Shown: piece after piece, positions 29,175 to 39,282 of the stretch
Numbering within the stretch: position 1 is the first letter of the stretch
Layout of the letters: each line of letters starts with the position of its first letter
From: Alteromonas sp. MMG017
Lineage (GTDB): Bacteria > Pseudomonadota > Gammaproteobacteria > Enterobacterales > Alteromonadaceae
Direction: 5' to 3'
Length of the DNA stretch: 64,000 nt
Assembly (NCBI RefSeq): GCF_018100795.1
Contig: NZ_JAGJDY010000005.1
Coordinates: 294,750 to 358,749 of the forward strand
Notes under the pieces: generated by a model
What the model was told of the DNA's origin: nothing
Databases searched by the model: none
What the model saw: only the letters and a program-made list of their open reading frames with translations
Made by a program: the position numbers and the translations under genes

Positions 29175-30842
29175 CTACTTGGCTATGCGCTTGTATTTTA
29201 GTCTGTGAGGTTCCACCGCATCTTGCCCGAATTCGGCCTTAAGCCACGTCTCGTAGTCAGAGTAGTTACCTTCAAAGAAGTTAATGTTACCTTCGTCGCG
29301 GTAATCCATGATGTGTGTGGCAACTCTATCTAGAAACCATCTATCATGGGAAATAACCATGGCGCAGCCTGGGAATTCCAATAAGGCATTCTCAAGCGCT
29401 CGTAAGGTTTCAACATCCAAGTCGTTAGTTGGTTCATCGAGTAGCAACACGTTGCCGCCAGCTTTTAACAGCTTGGCTAAATGCACACGGTTTCGTTCAC
29501 CACCAGACAAGTCTTTAATAAACTTCTGCTGATCGTTGCCTTTAAAGTTAAAGCGGCTGCAATATGCGCGGCTATTAATTTCGAAGTTACCAATACGAAT
29601 AATATCTTGTTCTTCCGAAATTTCTTTAAAAACTGTGGTGTTTTCGTTCATGTGGTCGCGGAACTGCTCAACGCTGGCAATCTTCACAGAATCACCTAGG
29701 CTGATATCGCCTGAATCCGGTTGCTCTGCACCGGTAAGCATTCTAAATAGGGTAGATTTACCCGCACCGTTTGGCCCGACAATCCCTACAATTGCCCCTT
29801 TAGGAACTTTAAACGACAAGTCATCAATAAGTACACGTTCACCATAAGACTTATTAAGGTGTTCAACTTCAATAACCTTGTCACCTAAACGCTCACCAGG
29901 TGGAATGAAAAGCTCGTTAGTTTCGTTACGTTTTTGGTAATCGCCAGTGGACATTTCCTCAAAGCGAGCCATACGCGCTTTGCTTTTTGCATGGCGGCCT
30001 TTGGGATTAGAGCGAACCCATTCGAGTTCTTGTCTAATACTCTTTTGACGAGCATTTTCGCTGCGTTCTTCTTGCTGTAAACGTTGGTCCTTTTGTTCCA
30101 ACCAAGAAGAATAGTTACCTTCCCATGGAATACCTTCACCACGGTCTAGTTCTAATATCCAGCCTGCAACATTATCAAGAAAGTATCTATCATGGGTAAT
30201 TGCCACTACCGTGCCTTCATAATCGTGAAGGAAACGTTCTAACCAAGCAACAGATTCAGCATCCAAGTGGTTCGTCGGTTCATCAAGCAGTAGCATTTCC
30301 GGCTTTTCAAGTAACAAACGGCATAAAGCAACACGGCGGCGCTCACCACCTGATAACTTGCTAACGTCTGCATCCCATGCTGGAAGACGAAGAGCTTCAG
30401 CAGCACGGTTTAAGGTATTCTCTAAGTTATGCCCGTCTTTCGACTGAATAATCGCCTCTAACTCACCTTGTTCTTTTGCAAGGGCGTCGAAGTCGGCATC
30501 AGCTTCTGCGTAAGCGGCATAAACTTCATCCAAGCGAGTTAGCGCGTGTTTAACGTCGGCTAATGCTTCTTCCACGTTTCCGCGAACATCTTTCGATTCG
30601 TCTAGTTGCGGCTCCTGAGGCAGGTAGCCTATTTTAAGGCCTGGTTGAGGGCGTGCTTCACCTTCAATCTCGGTGTCTAACCCAGCCATGATGCGTAGTA
30701 AGGTAGATTTACCAGAACCGTTTAAACCCAATACGCCAATTTTTGCGCCGGGGAAAAAACTAAGAGAGATATTTTTAAGAATTTGACGGTTCGGTGGAAC
30801 AATTTTCCCCACGCGATGCATACTATAAACGTATTGAGCCAT
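29175..30842 (-). CDS. ettA: Energy-dependent translational throttle protein EttA (ABC-F)
   Basis: A 555-residue soluble ABC-F ATPase that binds the ribosomal E site and gates early elongation according to ADP/ATP. There are two ATPase domains: Walker A GLNGSGKST and GPNGAGKST, and signatures LSGGERRRVALCR and LSGGERNRVHLAK. The linker region is charged and helical (KGRHAKSKARMARFEEM). The MAQYVYSMHRVGK start is typical of EttA. No membrane domain. Confidence 0.95.
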   Translation of the reverse strand: MAQYVYSMHRVGKIVPPNRQILKNISLSFFPGAKIGVLGLNGSGKSTLLRIMAGLDTEIEGEARPQPGLKIGYLPQEPQLDESKDVRGNVEEALADVKHALTRLDEVYAAYAEADADFDALAKEQGELEAIIQSKDGHNLENTLNRAAEALRLPAWDADVSKLSGGERRRVALCRLLLEKPEMLLLDEPTNHLDAESVAWLERFLHDYEGTVVAITHDRYFLDNVAGWILELDRGEGIPWEGNYSSWLEQKDQRLQQEERSENARQKSIRQELEWVRSNPKGRHAKSKARMARFEEMSTGDYQKRNETNELFIPPGERLGDKVIEVEHLNKSYGERVLIDDLSFKVPKGAIVGIVGPNGAGKSTLFRMLTGAEQPDSGDISLGDSVKIASVEQFRDHMNENTTVFKEISEEQDIIRIGNFEINSRAYCSRFNFKGNDQQKFIKDLSGGERNRVHLAKLLKAGGNVLLLDEPTNDLDVETLRALENALLEFPGCAMVISHDRWFLDRVATHIMDYRDEGNINFFEGNYSDYETWLKAEFGQDAVEPHRLKYKRIAK

Positions 30843-31054
30843 GCTGTGTCCTTGCCAGAAAATAAAGCATCATTGTACTCGTAACAGGATAGTCTGTGCC
30901 AGTGTGAACCGCCATACAACCTCATGCTTGATGGTATTTTGTTCAATTGAAGTAAAAAGAAGGCGAAAAGTGCGAATAATACGGCGGTCACCTTTAACAA
31001 ATTAAGGTAAACTTCGCTAGCATACGCTTTAATGAAAAAATAGGTATTCACTGT

Positions 31055-32083
31055 ATGACTACAATGAACAAACGTCCTTACAGCCTATCGGAACTTGCCA
31101 GCCATGTAGGCGGTGTTGTAGAGGGAGACGGCAGTGTCGTTATCTCTGCGGTAGGAACGCTGGCAGGCGCTGCCAGCCATCAAATCTCATTTCTTACTAA
31201 TCCGAAATATAAATCACAGTTAAGCGATACCTCTGCCGGTGCGGTTATTCTTCACAGCAGCTTGAAAGACACGGCACCGTGTCCCGCGCTTGTGGTAGAC
31301 AACCCCCACGCAGCGTTCGCACGCATCGCACAGCTTTTCGACACCACGCCAGTCGTTGCAAGTGGTATTGCCGACACCGCTGTGATTGCATCGTCGGCCA
31401 ATATCGGTAGTGATGTGTCGTTAGGTCACAATGTGATTATCGAAGATAACGTAATACTTGGTGACCGCGTAACTATTGGTGCCAATACAGTTATTCGCAA
31501 AGGTACGCGCATTGGTGAAGGCAGTGTTATTCACCCCAACGTAACCATTTATCATGACGTGATAATAGGTAAGCGAGTTACAGTGCATAGCCAAACGGTT
31601 ATTGGTGCAGCAGGCTTTGGCTACGCAAACGATAAAGGCGTGTGGCTTCCTATTCCACAAACCGGCTCTGTTCGCATTGGTGATGACAGTCAAATTGGTG
31701 CAAGCAGCACTATCGACCGTGGAGCCATGGAAGATACCGTACTAGGTACCAACGTCATTATCGATAACCAAGTGCAGGTGGGACATAACTGCATTATTGG
31801 CGATCATTCATGTATTTGCGGTGCTACGGGCATTGCGGGCAGTTGTCATATCGGCAAATACGTTGTTATCGGTGGAGGTGTGGGCGTGAATGGTCACATT
31901 TCTATTTGCGATAAAGTACAAGTTACCGGCTATTCCATGATTGTCCAAGATATCACCGAACCAGGGGTTTATTCTTCAGGTCAGCCGGCAACGTCTAACC
32001 GAGAATGGAAGCGAAATACCATAAGGCTGCAGAAAATAGGCAGTTTATTTGACCGTGTTAAAGCGCTAGAAAAACAGGTCTGA
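31055..32083 (+). CDS. lpxD: UDP-3-O-acylglucosamine N-acyltransferase (LpxD)
   Basis: A 342-residue left-handed beta-helix acyltransferase for the third step of lipid A synthesis. An N-terminal uridine-binding domain (LTNPKY) precedes many hexapeptide repeats. The catalytic His is in QVGHNCIIG, and NGHISICDKVQVTG and TEPGVYSSG match LpxD closely. Unusually it is not in the bamA-skp-lpxD-fabZ-lpxA cluster but alone between ettA and glyA; a second copy may exist elsewhere. ATG at 31055; a second ATG lies 9 bases in. Confidence 0.92.
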   Translation: MTTMNKRPYSLSELASHVGGVVEGDGSVVISAVGTLAGAASHQISFLTNPKYKSQLSDTSAGAVILHSSLKDTAPCPALVVDNPHAAFARIAQLFDTTPVVASGIADTAVIASSANIGSDVSLGHNVIIEDNVILGDRVTIGANTVIRKGTRIGEGSVIHPNVTIYHDVIIGKRVTVHSQTVIGAAGFGYANDKGVWLPIPQTGSVRIGDDSQIGASSTIDRGAMEDTVLGTNVIIDNQVQVGHNCIIGDHSCICGATGIAGSCHIGKYVVIGGGVGVNGHISICDKVQVTGYSMIVQDITEPGVYSSGQPATSNREWKRNTIRLQKIGSLFDRVKALEKQV

Positions 32084-32093
32084 TGTCACTGTA

Positions 32094-32119
32094 GCGCAGG
32101 TGTTACGTTAAACCTGCGC
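32094..32119 (+). terminator. Possible lpxD terminator
   Basis: GCGCAGGT and ACCTGCGC pair around a 10-base loop just after the lpxD stop. The tail is AT-rich (CATTTAAATTAAATT) but not a clean T-run. Confidence 0.45.
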
Positions 32120-32218
32120 CATTTAAATTAAATTGGTCATAAAGCGGTATACAAGCCCTTGAAAATGACTAGAATATGCCACGAACAAGCCATCAATCAA
32201 TGCCGTTAAGGAGCCCTC

Positions 32219-33475
32219 ATGTTACCTCGCGAAATGAATATCGCTGACTTTGACCCAGAATTAGCCGATGCAATGGCAAAAGAAGTTGTCCGTCAGGAAC
32301 AGCATATCGAACTTATCGCCTCTGAAAACTACTGTAGCCCACGTGTTATGGAAGCGCAGGGTTCTCAGCTTACTAACAAGTATGCTGAAGGTTACCCAGG
32401 CAAGCGTTATTACGGCGGTTGTGAGCACGTTGACGTGGTAGAGCAACTTGCTATCGACCGTGCTAAAGAGCTTTTCGGTGCCGATTACGCTAACGTACAG
32501 CCTCACTCAGGTTCACAAGCTAACTCTGCCGTATTTATGGCTTTGCTTGATGCGGGCGATACTGTACTTGGTATGAGCCTTTCTGAAGGTGGTCATTTAA
32601 CGCATGGTTCTCACGTTAACTTTTCGGGCAAAACTTACAATGCCGTTCAGTATGGCTTGAACCACGACACTGGCGAAATCGATTACGAACAAGTTGCTGC
32701 GTTAGCAGAAGAACATAAACCGAAAATGATTATTGGTGGTTTCTCAGCTTATTCAGGTATTGTTGATTGGGCAAAATTCCGTGAAATCGCCGACAGCGTT
32801 GGTGCTTTCCTATTAGTTGATATGGCGCACGTTGCGGGTTTGATTGCGGCGGGTGTTTATCCTAACCCACTGCCACACGCACACGTAGTGACAACCACCA
32901 CGCATAAAACCCTAGCGGGCCCACGTAGCGGACTAATTTTGTCAGCGTGTGGTGACGAAGCCATTTATAAAAAGCTTCAAAGCTCAGTATTCCCTGGCAA
33001 CCAAGGTGGTCCTTTGTGCCATGTTATTGCAGCAAAAGCAGTAGCGTTTAAAGAAGCACTTCAGCCAGACTTTAAAGAATATCAAACACAGGTTGTTGCG
33101 AACGCAAAAGCCATGGTGGCGGTAATGCAAGAACGCGGATACAAAATTGTATCGAATGGCACTGAAAACCATTTGTTCTTGCTAGACCTTATCGATAAAG
33201 ATATTACAGGTAAAGAAGCTGATGCTGCCCTTGGTTCTGCTAACATTACTGTTAACAAGAACTCGGTTCCTAACGATCCTCGCTCACCGTTTGTTACCAG
33301 CGGATTGCGTATCGGTAGTCCAGCGATTACTCGTCGTGGATTTAAAGAAGAACAAGCCAAACAGGTCGCTACATGGATTTGTGATGTGCTAGATAACATG
33401 GGTGATGACAGCGTTATCGACCGTGTTAAAAGTGAAGTGGTTGCCCTTTGTGAACAGTTCCCTGTTTACGCGTAA
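32219..33475 (+). CDS. glyA: Serine hydroxymethyltransferase
   Basis: A 418-residue PLP enzyme converting serine and tetrahydrofolate to glycine and 5,10-methylene-THF. The PLP lysine lies in [22 protein letters not shown] near the start and the QPHSGSQAN segment are diagnostic. Ordinary length. Followed by nrdR, a common neighbour in gammaproteobacteria. Confidence 0.97.
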   Translation: MLPREMNIADFDPELADAMAKEVVRQEQHIELIASENYCSPRVMEAQGSQLTNKYAEGYPGKRYYGGCEHVDVVEQLAIDRAKELFGADYANVQPHSGSQANSAVFMALLDAGDTVLGMSLSEGGHLTHGSHVNFSGKTYNAVQYGLNHDTGEIDYEQVAALAEEHKPKMIIGGFSAYSGIVDWAKFREIADSVGAFLLVDMAHVAGLIAAGVYPNPLPHAHVVTTTTHKTLAGPRSGLILSACGDEAIYKKLQSSVFPGNQGGPLCHVIAAKAVAFKEALQPDFKEYQTQVVANAKAMVAVMQERGYKIVSNGTENHLFLLDLIDKDITGKEADAALGSANITVNKNSVPNDPRSPFVTSGLRIGSPAITRRGFKEEQAKQVATWICDVLDNMGDDSVIDRVKSEVVALCEQFPVYA

Positions 33476-33559
33476 GCAACCTAGATAAGAAAGTTACCGC
33501 GCGTTAGTCTTTTTAATCGAAGGCTATCGCGTAGTAAAAAAGTAAGTTAAGGAACGCTC

Positions 33560-34009
33560 ATGTTTTGCCCCTTTTGTTCAGCACAAGAAACAAAAGTGAT
33601 TGACTCTCGCCTAGTGGCAGAGGGGCATCAGGTGCGCAGACGTCGTGAATGCGCAATGTGTCACGAACGTTTTACTACCTTCGAAAGTGCAGAACTTGTG
33701 ATGCCACGTGTTATCAAACGTGATGGCTCACGAGAGCCTTTCAACGAAGATAAGCTTCGTGCAGGCTTACAGCGCGCGCTAGAAAAACGCCCAGTGAGTA
33801 CAGAAAAAGTTGAACAGTGTATCTTGTCGCTTAAGTCAGAGCTTAGGGCAACCGGCGAACGAGAAGTGGGGAGCGAACTGTTAGGTAACCTTATTATGAA
33901 AGCGCTCAAAGAGCTGGATAAGGTCGCTTACGTGCGGTTTGCCTCTGTTTATCGTTCCTTTGAAGATATCCGAGAGTTTGGTGAGGAAATAGCCAGACTA
34001 GGGGATTAA
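33560..34009 (+). CDS. nrdR: Transcriptional repressor NrdR
   Basis: A 149-residue repressor of ribonucleotide reductase genes. The zinc ribbon has two CxxC pairs (CPFC at 3-6 and CAMC), followed by an ATP-cone domain ([18 protein letters not shown]) that senses ATP/dATP. It lies between glyA and the riboflavin genes; nrdR-ribD is a conserved pairing. Confidence 0.96.
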   Translation: MFCPFCSAQETKVIDSRLVAEGHQVRRRRECAMCHERFTTFESAELVMPRVIKRDGSREPFNEDKLRAGLQRALEKRPVSTEKVEQCILSLKSELRATGEREVGSELLGNLIMKALKELDKVAYVRFASVYRSFEDIREFGEEIARLGD

Positions 34010-34023
34010 CCACGGGATATGCA

Positions 34024-35247
34024 GTGTCAATTAATACTACCCATGCGCATGTAAACAGCGGCTCAAACACCGACGAAGGCAAAAGCCACAGTAGTCGTTC
34101 AACCAGTGACTTGCCTAACAGGGCGGTTGAAATTGACTATTATTGGATGGCCAAAGCCATTCGACTGGCGCAAAAAGGCCAATATACTACTTCTCCTAAT
34201 CCCCGTGTTGGTTGTGTCATTGTTAATAGCAACAATGAATCTATTGGCCAAGGTGTACATATTCAAGCCGGTACGCCGCATGCCGAAATTCATGCCCTTA
34301 GTGAAGCAGGGAAAAGCGCAAAAGGCGCCACAGCCTATGTGACACTAGAGCCATGTAGTCATTATGGAAGAACGCCCCCCTGCGCAGAAGCACTGATAAA
34401 AGCACAAGTCTCGCGGGTGGTTATTGCCATGACTGATCCGAACCCCAATGTCAGCGGTAATGGTATTCGCATGTTACAAGATGCGGGCATTGAGGTGTCA
34501 TCTGATATTATGTCGGCAGAATCTGCCGCGTTAAACCCAGGTTTTATCAAGCGCATGCTAACAGGCAAACCTTATGTTCGAGTGAAATTGGGCATCAGTG
34601 TTGATGGAAAAATCGCGCTTCAAAATGGCAACAGCCAATGGATAACCGGGCCAGAAGCCAGAAGAGATGTACAGCACTACCGTGCACAAAGCTGCGCAGT
34701 GTTAACAGGTTCGGGTACGGTAAAAGCCGATAACCCAAGTCTATTAGTGAGACCTGACGAAGCCAAGTTTGCGCATTACCCGTTGGAGGCAATTCGCCAA
34801 CCAGTGCGAGTAATCGTGAATAGTGCCGATGACCTTTCAAGGGATTATTCGTGCATGAACGATGGTCATCCCACCTTTGTGGCATCTACCCAACATAACG
34901 CCGATACGGATAATCGCCAACACCTAACTGTTGATGCGATGAACGGTAAAGTGGATATCAGTAAACTTATGCTGCAGTTAGGCGCTATGCAGTTTAATGA
35001 AGTGTGGGTAGAAGCAGGACCAGGTTTAGCTGGCGCATTGATGATGGCCGGTGAAGTAGACGAACTCATTTGTTATCAAGCACCTAAGCTATTGGGAGAC
35101 AAAGGGGTGAGTATGGTATCTTTACCCACCTTTACCGAATTGAATCAAGCTATTGAATTGTCGCTGATTGAAAGTCGACAAATAGGTAACGATATGAAGC
35201 TTCGTTACAGTCTCAACGCGCCTCAACAGCCCTCAATAGCCTTATAG
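34024..35247 (+). CDS. ribD: Bifunctional riboflavin deaminase/reductase RibD
   Basis: A 407-residue enzyme for two successive steps of riboflavin synthesis. The N-terminal deaminase has the zinc site HAEIHAL and PCSHYGRTPPC; the C-terminal reductase has KLGISVDGKIAL and the VEAGPGLAGALM segment. The start is a GTG 14 bases after nrdR, which gives a 40-residue Ser/Thr/Asn-rich N-terminal extension compared with E. coli RibD. A shorter start near YYWMAKAI is possible. Confidence 0.94.
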   Translation: MSINTTHAHVNSGSNTDEGKSHSSRSTSDLPNRAVEIDYYWMAKAIRLAQKGQYTTSPNPRVGCVIVNSNNESIGQGVHIQAGTPHAEIHALSEAGKSAKGATAYVTLEPCSHYGRTPPCAEALIKAQVSRVVIAMTDPNPNVSGNGIRMLQDAGIEVSSDIMSAESAALNPGFIKRMLTGKPYVRVKLGISVDGKIALQNGNSQWITGPEARRDVQHYRAQSCAVLTGSGTVKADNPSLLVRPDEAKFAHYPLEAIRQPVRVIVNSADDLSRDYSCMNDGHPTFVASTQHNADTDNRQHLTVDAMNGKVDISKLMLQLGAMQFNEVWVEAGPGLAGALMMAGEVDELICYQAPKLLGDKGVSMVSLPTFTELNQAIELSLIESRQIGNDMKLRYSLNAPQQPSIAL

Positions 35248-35254
35248 GAACATT

Positions 35255-35917
35255 ATGTTTACTGGAATTATTCAAGCTTTAGGCAAGATTACTAAACTCG
35301 ATAACCGTGGTAGTGACATACGGTTAACGGTTTCATCAACTACACTGGATATGGCTGATGTTGCGCTTGGCGACAGTATCGCTACCAACGGGGTATGCCT
35401 TACCGTGACTGATATGGGTAGCGATTATTATTGCGCAGATGTGTCGGCTGAAACCATAAAACTCACCGGCTTTGCCCATTACGGCACGGGTTCTACGGTG
35501 AACCTTGAAAAGGCAATGCGACCCACTGACAGACTGGGCGGACACATTGTTTCGGGGCACGTCGATGGCGTTGGCGAGATCAGTAAAATTATAAAACACA
35601 CCGACTATGTTGAATTTTGGGTAAAAGCACCTACATCTTTAGCCAAGTATATCGCTCATAAGGGCAGCATTACTGTTGATGGCGTGAGCCTTACGGTAAA
35701 TGAAGTCAACGGTGCTGAGTTTATGCTATGGATAATTCCTCACACGTTGAAAGAAACGGTGATGGGAAATTACGAAGTAGGCACCGCGGTAAATTTAGAA
35801 GTAGATGTAATAGCACGTTACCTTGAACGCTTAATGATGGGTGATAAAGCAGCATCACCCATATCAAAAGACATTGATATGGCGTTTTTGGCTGAGAACG
35901 GATTTTTGAGAAAGTAA
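35255..35917 (+). CDS. ribE: Riboflavin synthase, alpha subunit
   Basis: A 220-residue trimeric enzyme that dismutates two 6,7-dimethyl-8-ribityllumazine molecules into riboflavin. Two tandem lumazine-binding repeats begin at MFTGIIQ and at [13 protein letters not shown]. It follows ribD by 7 bases. Confidence 0.95.
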   Translation: MFTGIIQALGKITKLDNRGSDIRLTVSSTTLDMADVALGDSIATNGVCLTVTDMGSDYYCADVSAETIKLTGFAHYGTGSTVNLEKAMRPTDRLGGHIVSGHVDGVGEISKIIKHTDYVEFWVKAPTSLAKYIAHKGSITVDGVSLTVNEVNGAEFMLWIIPHTLKETVMGNYEVGTAVNLEVDVIARYLERLMMGDKAASPISKDIDMAFLAENGFLRK

Positions 35918-35939
35918 CCCTACAAGAAGTATAAAAACT

Positions 35940-37040
35940 ATGGCATTTAACACCTCGAAAGAAATTATTGAAGACATTCGCCTGGGTAAAATGGTTATCT
36001 TGATGGATGATGAAGATCGCGAAAACGAAGGCGATCTTATTATGGCAGCAGAACATGTAACGCCAGAAGCGATTAACTTTATGGTTACGCATGCCAGAGG
36101 TTTAGTTTGCCTACCTATGACCGAAGCACGCTGTAGACGCCTTAATCTGCCGTTAATGGTGGATAAAAACGAAGCACAGTTTTCTACTAACTTTACCGTA
36201 TCGATTGAAGCGGCAACAGGTGTTACTACCGGTATTTCAGCAGCAGATCGCGCGGTTACCATTAAAGCCGCCGTTGCTAAAGAAGCGAAGGCTACCGATA
36301 TAGTCCAGCCAGGGCATATTTTTCCGCTAATTGCGAAAGAAGGCGGTGTATTAAACCGTGCAGGGCATACCGAAGCGGGTGTCGATTTACCCCGTTTAGC
36401 AGGATTAGAGCCAGCTGGCGTTATCGTTGAAATCTTAAATGAAGACGGCTCAATGGCGCGTCGTCCGGAGCTTGAGAAATTCGCCGAAAAACACGACCTT
36501 AAAATTGGCACCATCGCCGATTTAATCGAGTACAGAAACCTAAACGAAACTACCATTGAAAAGGTCGCTCAGTGCAACCTACCGACAGAATATGGTGATT
36601 TTGAGCTGCACACGTTCAAAGACAGCATAGATAACCAGCTACACTTTGCGCTGAAAAAAGGAGAAGTGACCGCTGAAAACCCAACATTGGTTCGCGTGCA
36701 TCTGCATAACACCTTCAGTGATTTGTTGGGCTCTACCCGCGGCATTCATCGTTCGCTTACCTTATCGGAAGGGATGCAAAAAATTGCTGATGAAGGCGGT
36801 GTGCTCGTATTGCTAGGTAAAGATGAACAAATTGAACAACAGGTTCGCCGTTTTGCCGCTGAAGATAGAGGCGAGCGCCCAACGGGTGCTGATTGGCAGG
36901 GCTCTTCACGCACCATTGGTGTGGGCAGCCAAATTTTAGCTTCTATTGGCGTTCAAAAAATGCGCCTGCTAAGCAAGCCTATTAAGTACCATGCCTTATC
37001 AGGCTATGGCCTAGAAGTGGTTGAGTACGTACACGATTAA
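35940..37040 (+). CDS. ribB: 3,4-dihydroxy-2-butanone 4-phosphate synthase with degenerate RibA-like domain (RibBX type)
   Basis: A 366-residue protein. Residues 1-200 are a complete RibB domain ([12 protein letters not shown] metal/substrate motif, [11 protein letters not shown]), making the four-carbon precursor of riboflavin. Residues 205-366 have the fold of GTP cyclohydrolase II but lack its zinc cysteines: where RibA has SECLTGD and CDCG, this protein has [10 protein letters not shown]. The second domain is therefore unlikely to hydrolyse GTP. This matches the RibBX variant described in proteobacteria, and a separate ribA should exist elsewhere. Confidence 0.9.
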   Translation: MAFNTSKEIIEDIRLGKMVILMDDEDRENEGDLIMAAEHVTPEAINFMVTHARGLVCLPMTEARCRRLNLPLMVDKNEAQFSTNFTVSIEAATGVTTGISAADRAVTIKAAVAKEAKATDIVQPGHIFPLIAKEGGVLNRAGHTEAGVDLPRLAGLEPAGVIVEILNEDGSMARRPELEKFAEKHDLKIGTIADLIEYRNLNETTIEKVAQCNLPTEYGDFELHTFKDSIDNQLHFALKKGEVTAENPTLVRVHLHNTFSDLLGSTRGIHRSLTLSEGMQKIADEGGVLVLLGKDEQIEQQVRRFAAEDRGERPTGADWQGSSRTIGVGSQILASIGVQKMRLLSKPIKYHALSGYGLEVVEYVHD

Positions 37041-37130
37041 GTAGTGGTAAATCATAAGCTCTTGGTAAGGCTCTGTTAACGAAAAGTCATTACCACAAGC
37101 CAATGCAATTTACGTAAGTAATTTATAGGA

Positions 37131-37232
37131 AAGGTGGGGAAAGGGCGCAGTAAACCCTCCACCGCATGGATGCGGTGGCGGAGCGTACAGGGAAGTATTT
37201 ACCGCGTGTTTACGGAGCCCTATCCCCACCTT
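37131..37232. repeat. 102-base palindromic, highly structured element upstream of ribH
   Basis: The ends are 16-base inverted repeats with one mismatch (AAGGTGGGGAAAGGGC at 37131-37146 and GCCCTATCCCCACCTT at 37217-37232). Inside are a perfect 8-bp hairpin (CCACCGCA-TGGA-TGCGGTGG, 37159-37178), and the pairs GTAAA/TTTAC and CCCT/AGGG. It does not match the FMN riboswitch core as I know it. From memory it resembles short intergenic repeats in Alteromonadales containing CATGGATG and GTACAGGGA, but this is unverified. The remaining bases of the 302-base gap hold the ribH promoter. Confidence 0.6.
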
Positions 37233-37304
37233 GCCGTTTGTTATTCGGGCTAACGGACTTGTCAGCCAGTAACAAAAACAATCGATTTAGTTTGGGCGTA
37301 GTTG

Positions 37305-37313
37305 TGGTATACT
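37305..37313 (+). promoter_or_regulatory. Extended -10 promoter of ribH
   Basis: TGGTATACT is a near-perfect extended -10 (TGn plus TATACT), followed by a GC-rich CGCGCC discriminator 30 bases before the ribH ATG. No clear -35 at 17 bases is visible. Confidence 0.55.
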
Positions 37314-37342
37314 TCGCGCCGTTTTTCTCGAGGAATGAAATC

Positions 37343-37816
37343 ATGCAAGTAGTTGAAGGTAATATCAGAGCGACCGGTAAGAAGATTGCTATTGTTGTTG
37401 CACGCTTTAATAGCTTTGTTGTTGAGAGCTTATTGGAAGGCGCATTAGACACACTAGACCGTCACGGTGAAGTGAACGAAGACGATATCACAGTGGTACG
37501 TGTTCCAGGTGCTTATGAGTTGCCTATTGTTGCTAAGAAACTTGCTGAGAAAAAATCTTTTGACGCCATTATTGCACTTGGTGCGGTAATTCGTGGCGGC
37601 ACACCTCATTTTGACTTTGTTGCAGGTGAATGCAACAAAGGCCTAGCGCAAGTATCGCTAGAATATGGTGTGCCGGTATCTTTTGGTGTTATCACTACAG
37701 ATTCTATTGAACAGGCTATCGAACGTTCTGGAACCAAAGCAGGCAACAAAGGCGCAGAAGCAGCCTTAGGTGCGCTTGAAATGGTTAACGTTATCGATGC
37801 TGTTGAAAAGCTTTAA
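37343..37816 (+). CDS. ribH: 6,7-dimethyl-8-ribityllumazine synthase
   Basis: A 157-residue lumazine synthase, the penultimate riboflavin enzyme. [40 protein letters not shown] and [11 protein letters not shown] are diagnostic. The ATG at 37343 has GAGGA upstream; the open frame continues 59 codons further back through the promoter and the palindromic element and is not coding there. nusB follows after 13 bases. Confidence 0.95.
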   Translation: MQVVEGNIRATGKKIAIVVARFNSFVVESLLEGALDTLDRHGEVNEDDITVVRVPGAYELPIVAKKLAEKKSFDAIIALGAVIRGGTPHFDFVAGECNKGLAQVSLEYGVPVSFGVITTDSIEQAIERSGTKAGNKGAEAALGALEMVNVIDAVEKL

Positions 37817-37829
37817 GGTAAAAAATTAA

Positions 37830-38252
37830 GTGAAAGTTTCAGCTCGTCGTAAAGCCCGTGAACTTGCCCTTCAAGGCATCTATTCATGGCAAATGAGTCA
37901 CAACGATATTCAACAAATTGAACTGGCGCTAGCGACCAGTAACGATATGAAGAAAGTTGATATGGCTTATTTTCAGGCACTGCTTCGCGGTGTGGCGCAC
38001 AGCGCTAGCCACTTAGATACGACTATCAAGCCGTATTTGGGCCGTTTGCCTGAAGAACTAGATGCAATCGAAAAGGCTATCTTACGTATTGCGACACTGG
38101 AACTTACAGAGCGTAAGGATGTGCCTTATCGCGTAATTATTAATGAAGCGATTGAACTTGCGAAGTCTTTCGGGGCCGAAGAAAGTCATAAATTCATCAA
38201 TGGTGCGCTTGATAAAGCGGTTCGCTCGTTGCGTAAAGACGAACGCGATTAA
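37830..38252 (+). CDS. nusB: Transcription antitermination factor NusB
   Basis: A 140-residue all-helical protein that binds boxA RNA with NusE during rRNA antitermination. SARRKARELALQGIYSWQ at the start and VPYRVIINEAIELAKSFG are family signatures. It starts with GTG and is cotranscribed with ribH. Confidence 0.95.
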   Translation: MKVSARRKARELALQGIYSWQMSHNDIQQIELALATSNDMKKVDMAYFQALLRGVAHSASHLDTTIKPYLGRLPEELDAIEKAILRIATLELTERKDVPYRVIINEAIELAKSFGAEESHKFINGALDKAVRSLRKDERD

Positions 38253-38298
38253 CCTTGTCCAGTGGCATTGGATGTCACAAAGGGTTTAATAGACTATC

Positions 38299-39264
38299 GT
38301 GAAAGAATTTGATCTTATCGGCCGCTACTTCTCTGATAGCGGCCATACTCGTAAAGACGTTGTTATTGGTATTGGTGATGATTGTGCCGTAACTAACGTT
38401 CCTAGTAACCAACAACTTGCCGTTACTACAGACACCTTAGTAGCCGGTGTGCACTTCTTAGAAGATGCACCTGCAAAATCAGTTGCGTATAAAACCGTAG
38501 CCGTGAATTTAAGCGATTTAGCCGCCATGGGCGCTGAACCTGCTTGGATAAGCTTATCGTTGTCGTTACCAACAGTGAATGATGAATGGCTTAGCGAATT
38601 CGTAGATGGTTTGTACGAACTCACGCAGTATTATTCAGTACAGTTAATTGGTGGCGATACCGTTAAAGGCCCGATGGCCATGACCATTACGGCGCAAGGG
38701 TTCATTCCACCCGGTTCTGAATTGACTCGCAGTAATGCAAAACCTGGTGATTGGGTTTATGTGACAGGCACATTAGGTGATGCTGGTGCAGGCTTAGATA
38801 TTCTTCAAAATAAGCTATCGGTGGCTGGTGAAGCACGTGATGTGCTTATTAATCGGCATTATTACCCAACGCCTCGCGTTGCAATGGGAACGGCACTTCG
38901 TCGTATTGCTTCCTCATGTATTGACGTGTCTGATGGTTTAATATCGGATTTAGGCCACATACTAAAAGCATCAGGCTGTGGTGCAAATGTACATGTTGAT
39001 AAGCTGCCTTTATCGAGAGCGTTAACGAGCGCCGTTGACAATGCTCAAGCTATTGAATATGCGCTGTCAGCAGGCGACGATTACGAGCTTATCTTTACCG
39101 TAGGCGAAGAACAGCGAGGCAACTTTGAAACCTCGATGGGCAGTAGTAGCGTAAAAGCAACCTGTATTGGTCAGTTAAGCGGTCATGTTGGTCAGCTTAA
39201 TTTATTGAAAGATAATCAGCCGTTCACGCCAACTAATGAAAATGGTTACGAGCATAGTTTCTAG
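38299..39264 (+). CDS. thiL: Thiamine-monophosphate kinase
   Basis: A 321-residue ATP-dependent kinase converting thiamine phosphate to thiamine diphosphate. GDDCAV, TDTLVAGVHF, VNLSDLAAMGA and SAGDDYELIF are the metal and nucleotide motifs of ThiL/PurM-like proteins. GTG start. Between nusB and pgpA as in E. coli. Confidence 0.96.
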   Translation: MKEFDLIGRYFSDSGHTRKDVVIGIGDDCAVTNVPSNQQLAVTTDTLVAGVHFLEDAPAKSVAYKTVAVNLSDLAAMGAEPAWISLSLSLPTVNDEWLSEFVDGLYELTQYYSVQLIGGDTVKGPMAMTITAQGFIPPGSELTRSNAKPGDWVYVTGTLGDAGAGLDILQNKLSVAGEARDVLINRHYYPTPRVAMGTALRRIASSCIDVSDGLISDLGHILKASGCGANVHVDKLPLSRALTSAVDNAQAIEYALSAGDDYELIFTVGEEQRGNFETSMGSSSVKATCIGQLSGHVGQLNLLKDNQPFTPTNENGYEHSF

Positions 39265-39282
39265 AAGCTAACAGAGCATTAT

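Noticed and set aside
29308..29847. Plus-strand open frames within ettA
   Set aside because: Shadows of a conserved ABC-F gene without start signals or recognisable domains.
37166..37342. N-terminal extension of ribH by 59 codons
   Set aside because: It translates the palindromic element and the -10 promoter; the family start with a good Shine-Dalgarno is at 37343.
37041..37342. FMN riboswitch upstream of ribH
   Set aside because: The region is structured, but the conserved FMN-aptamer blocks are not visible, and ribB upstream is likewise without one.
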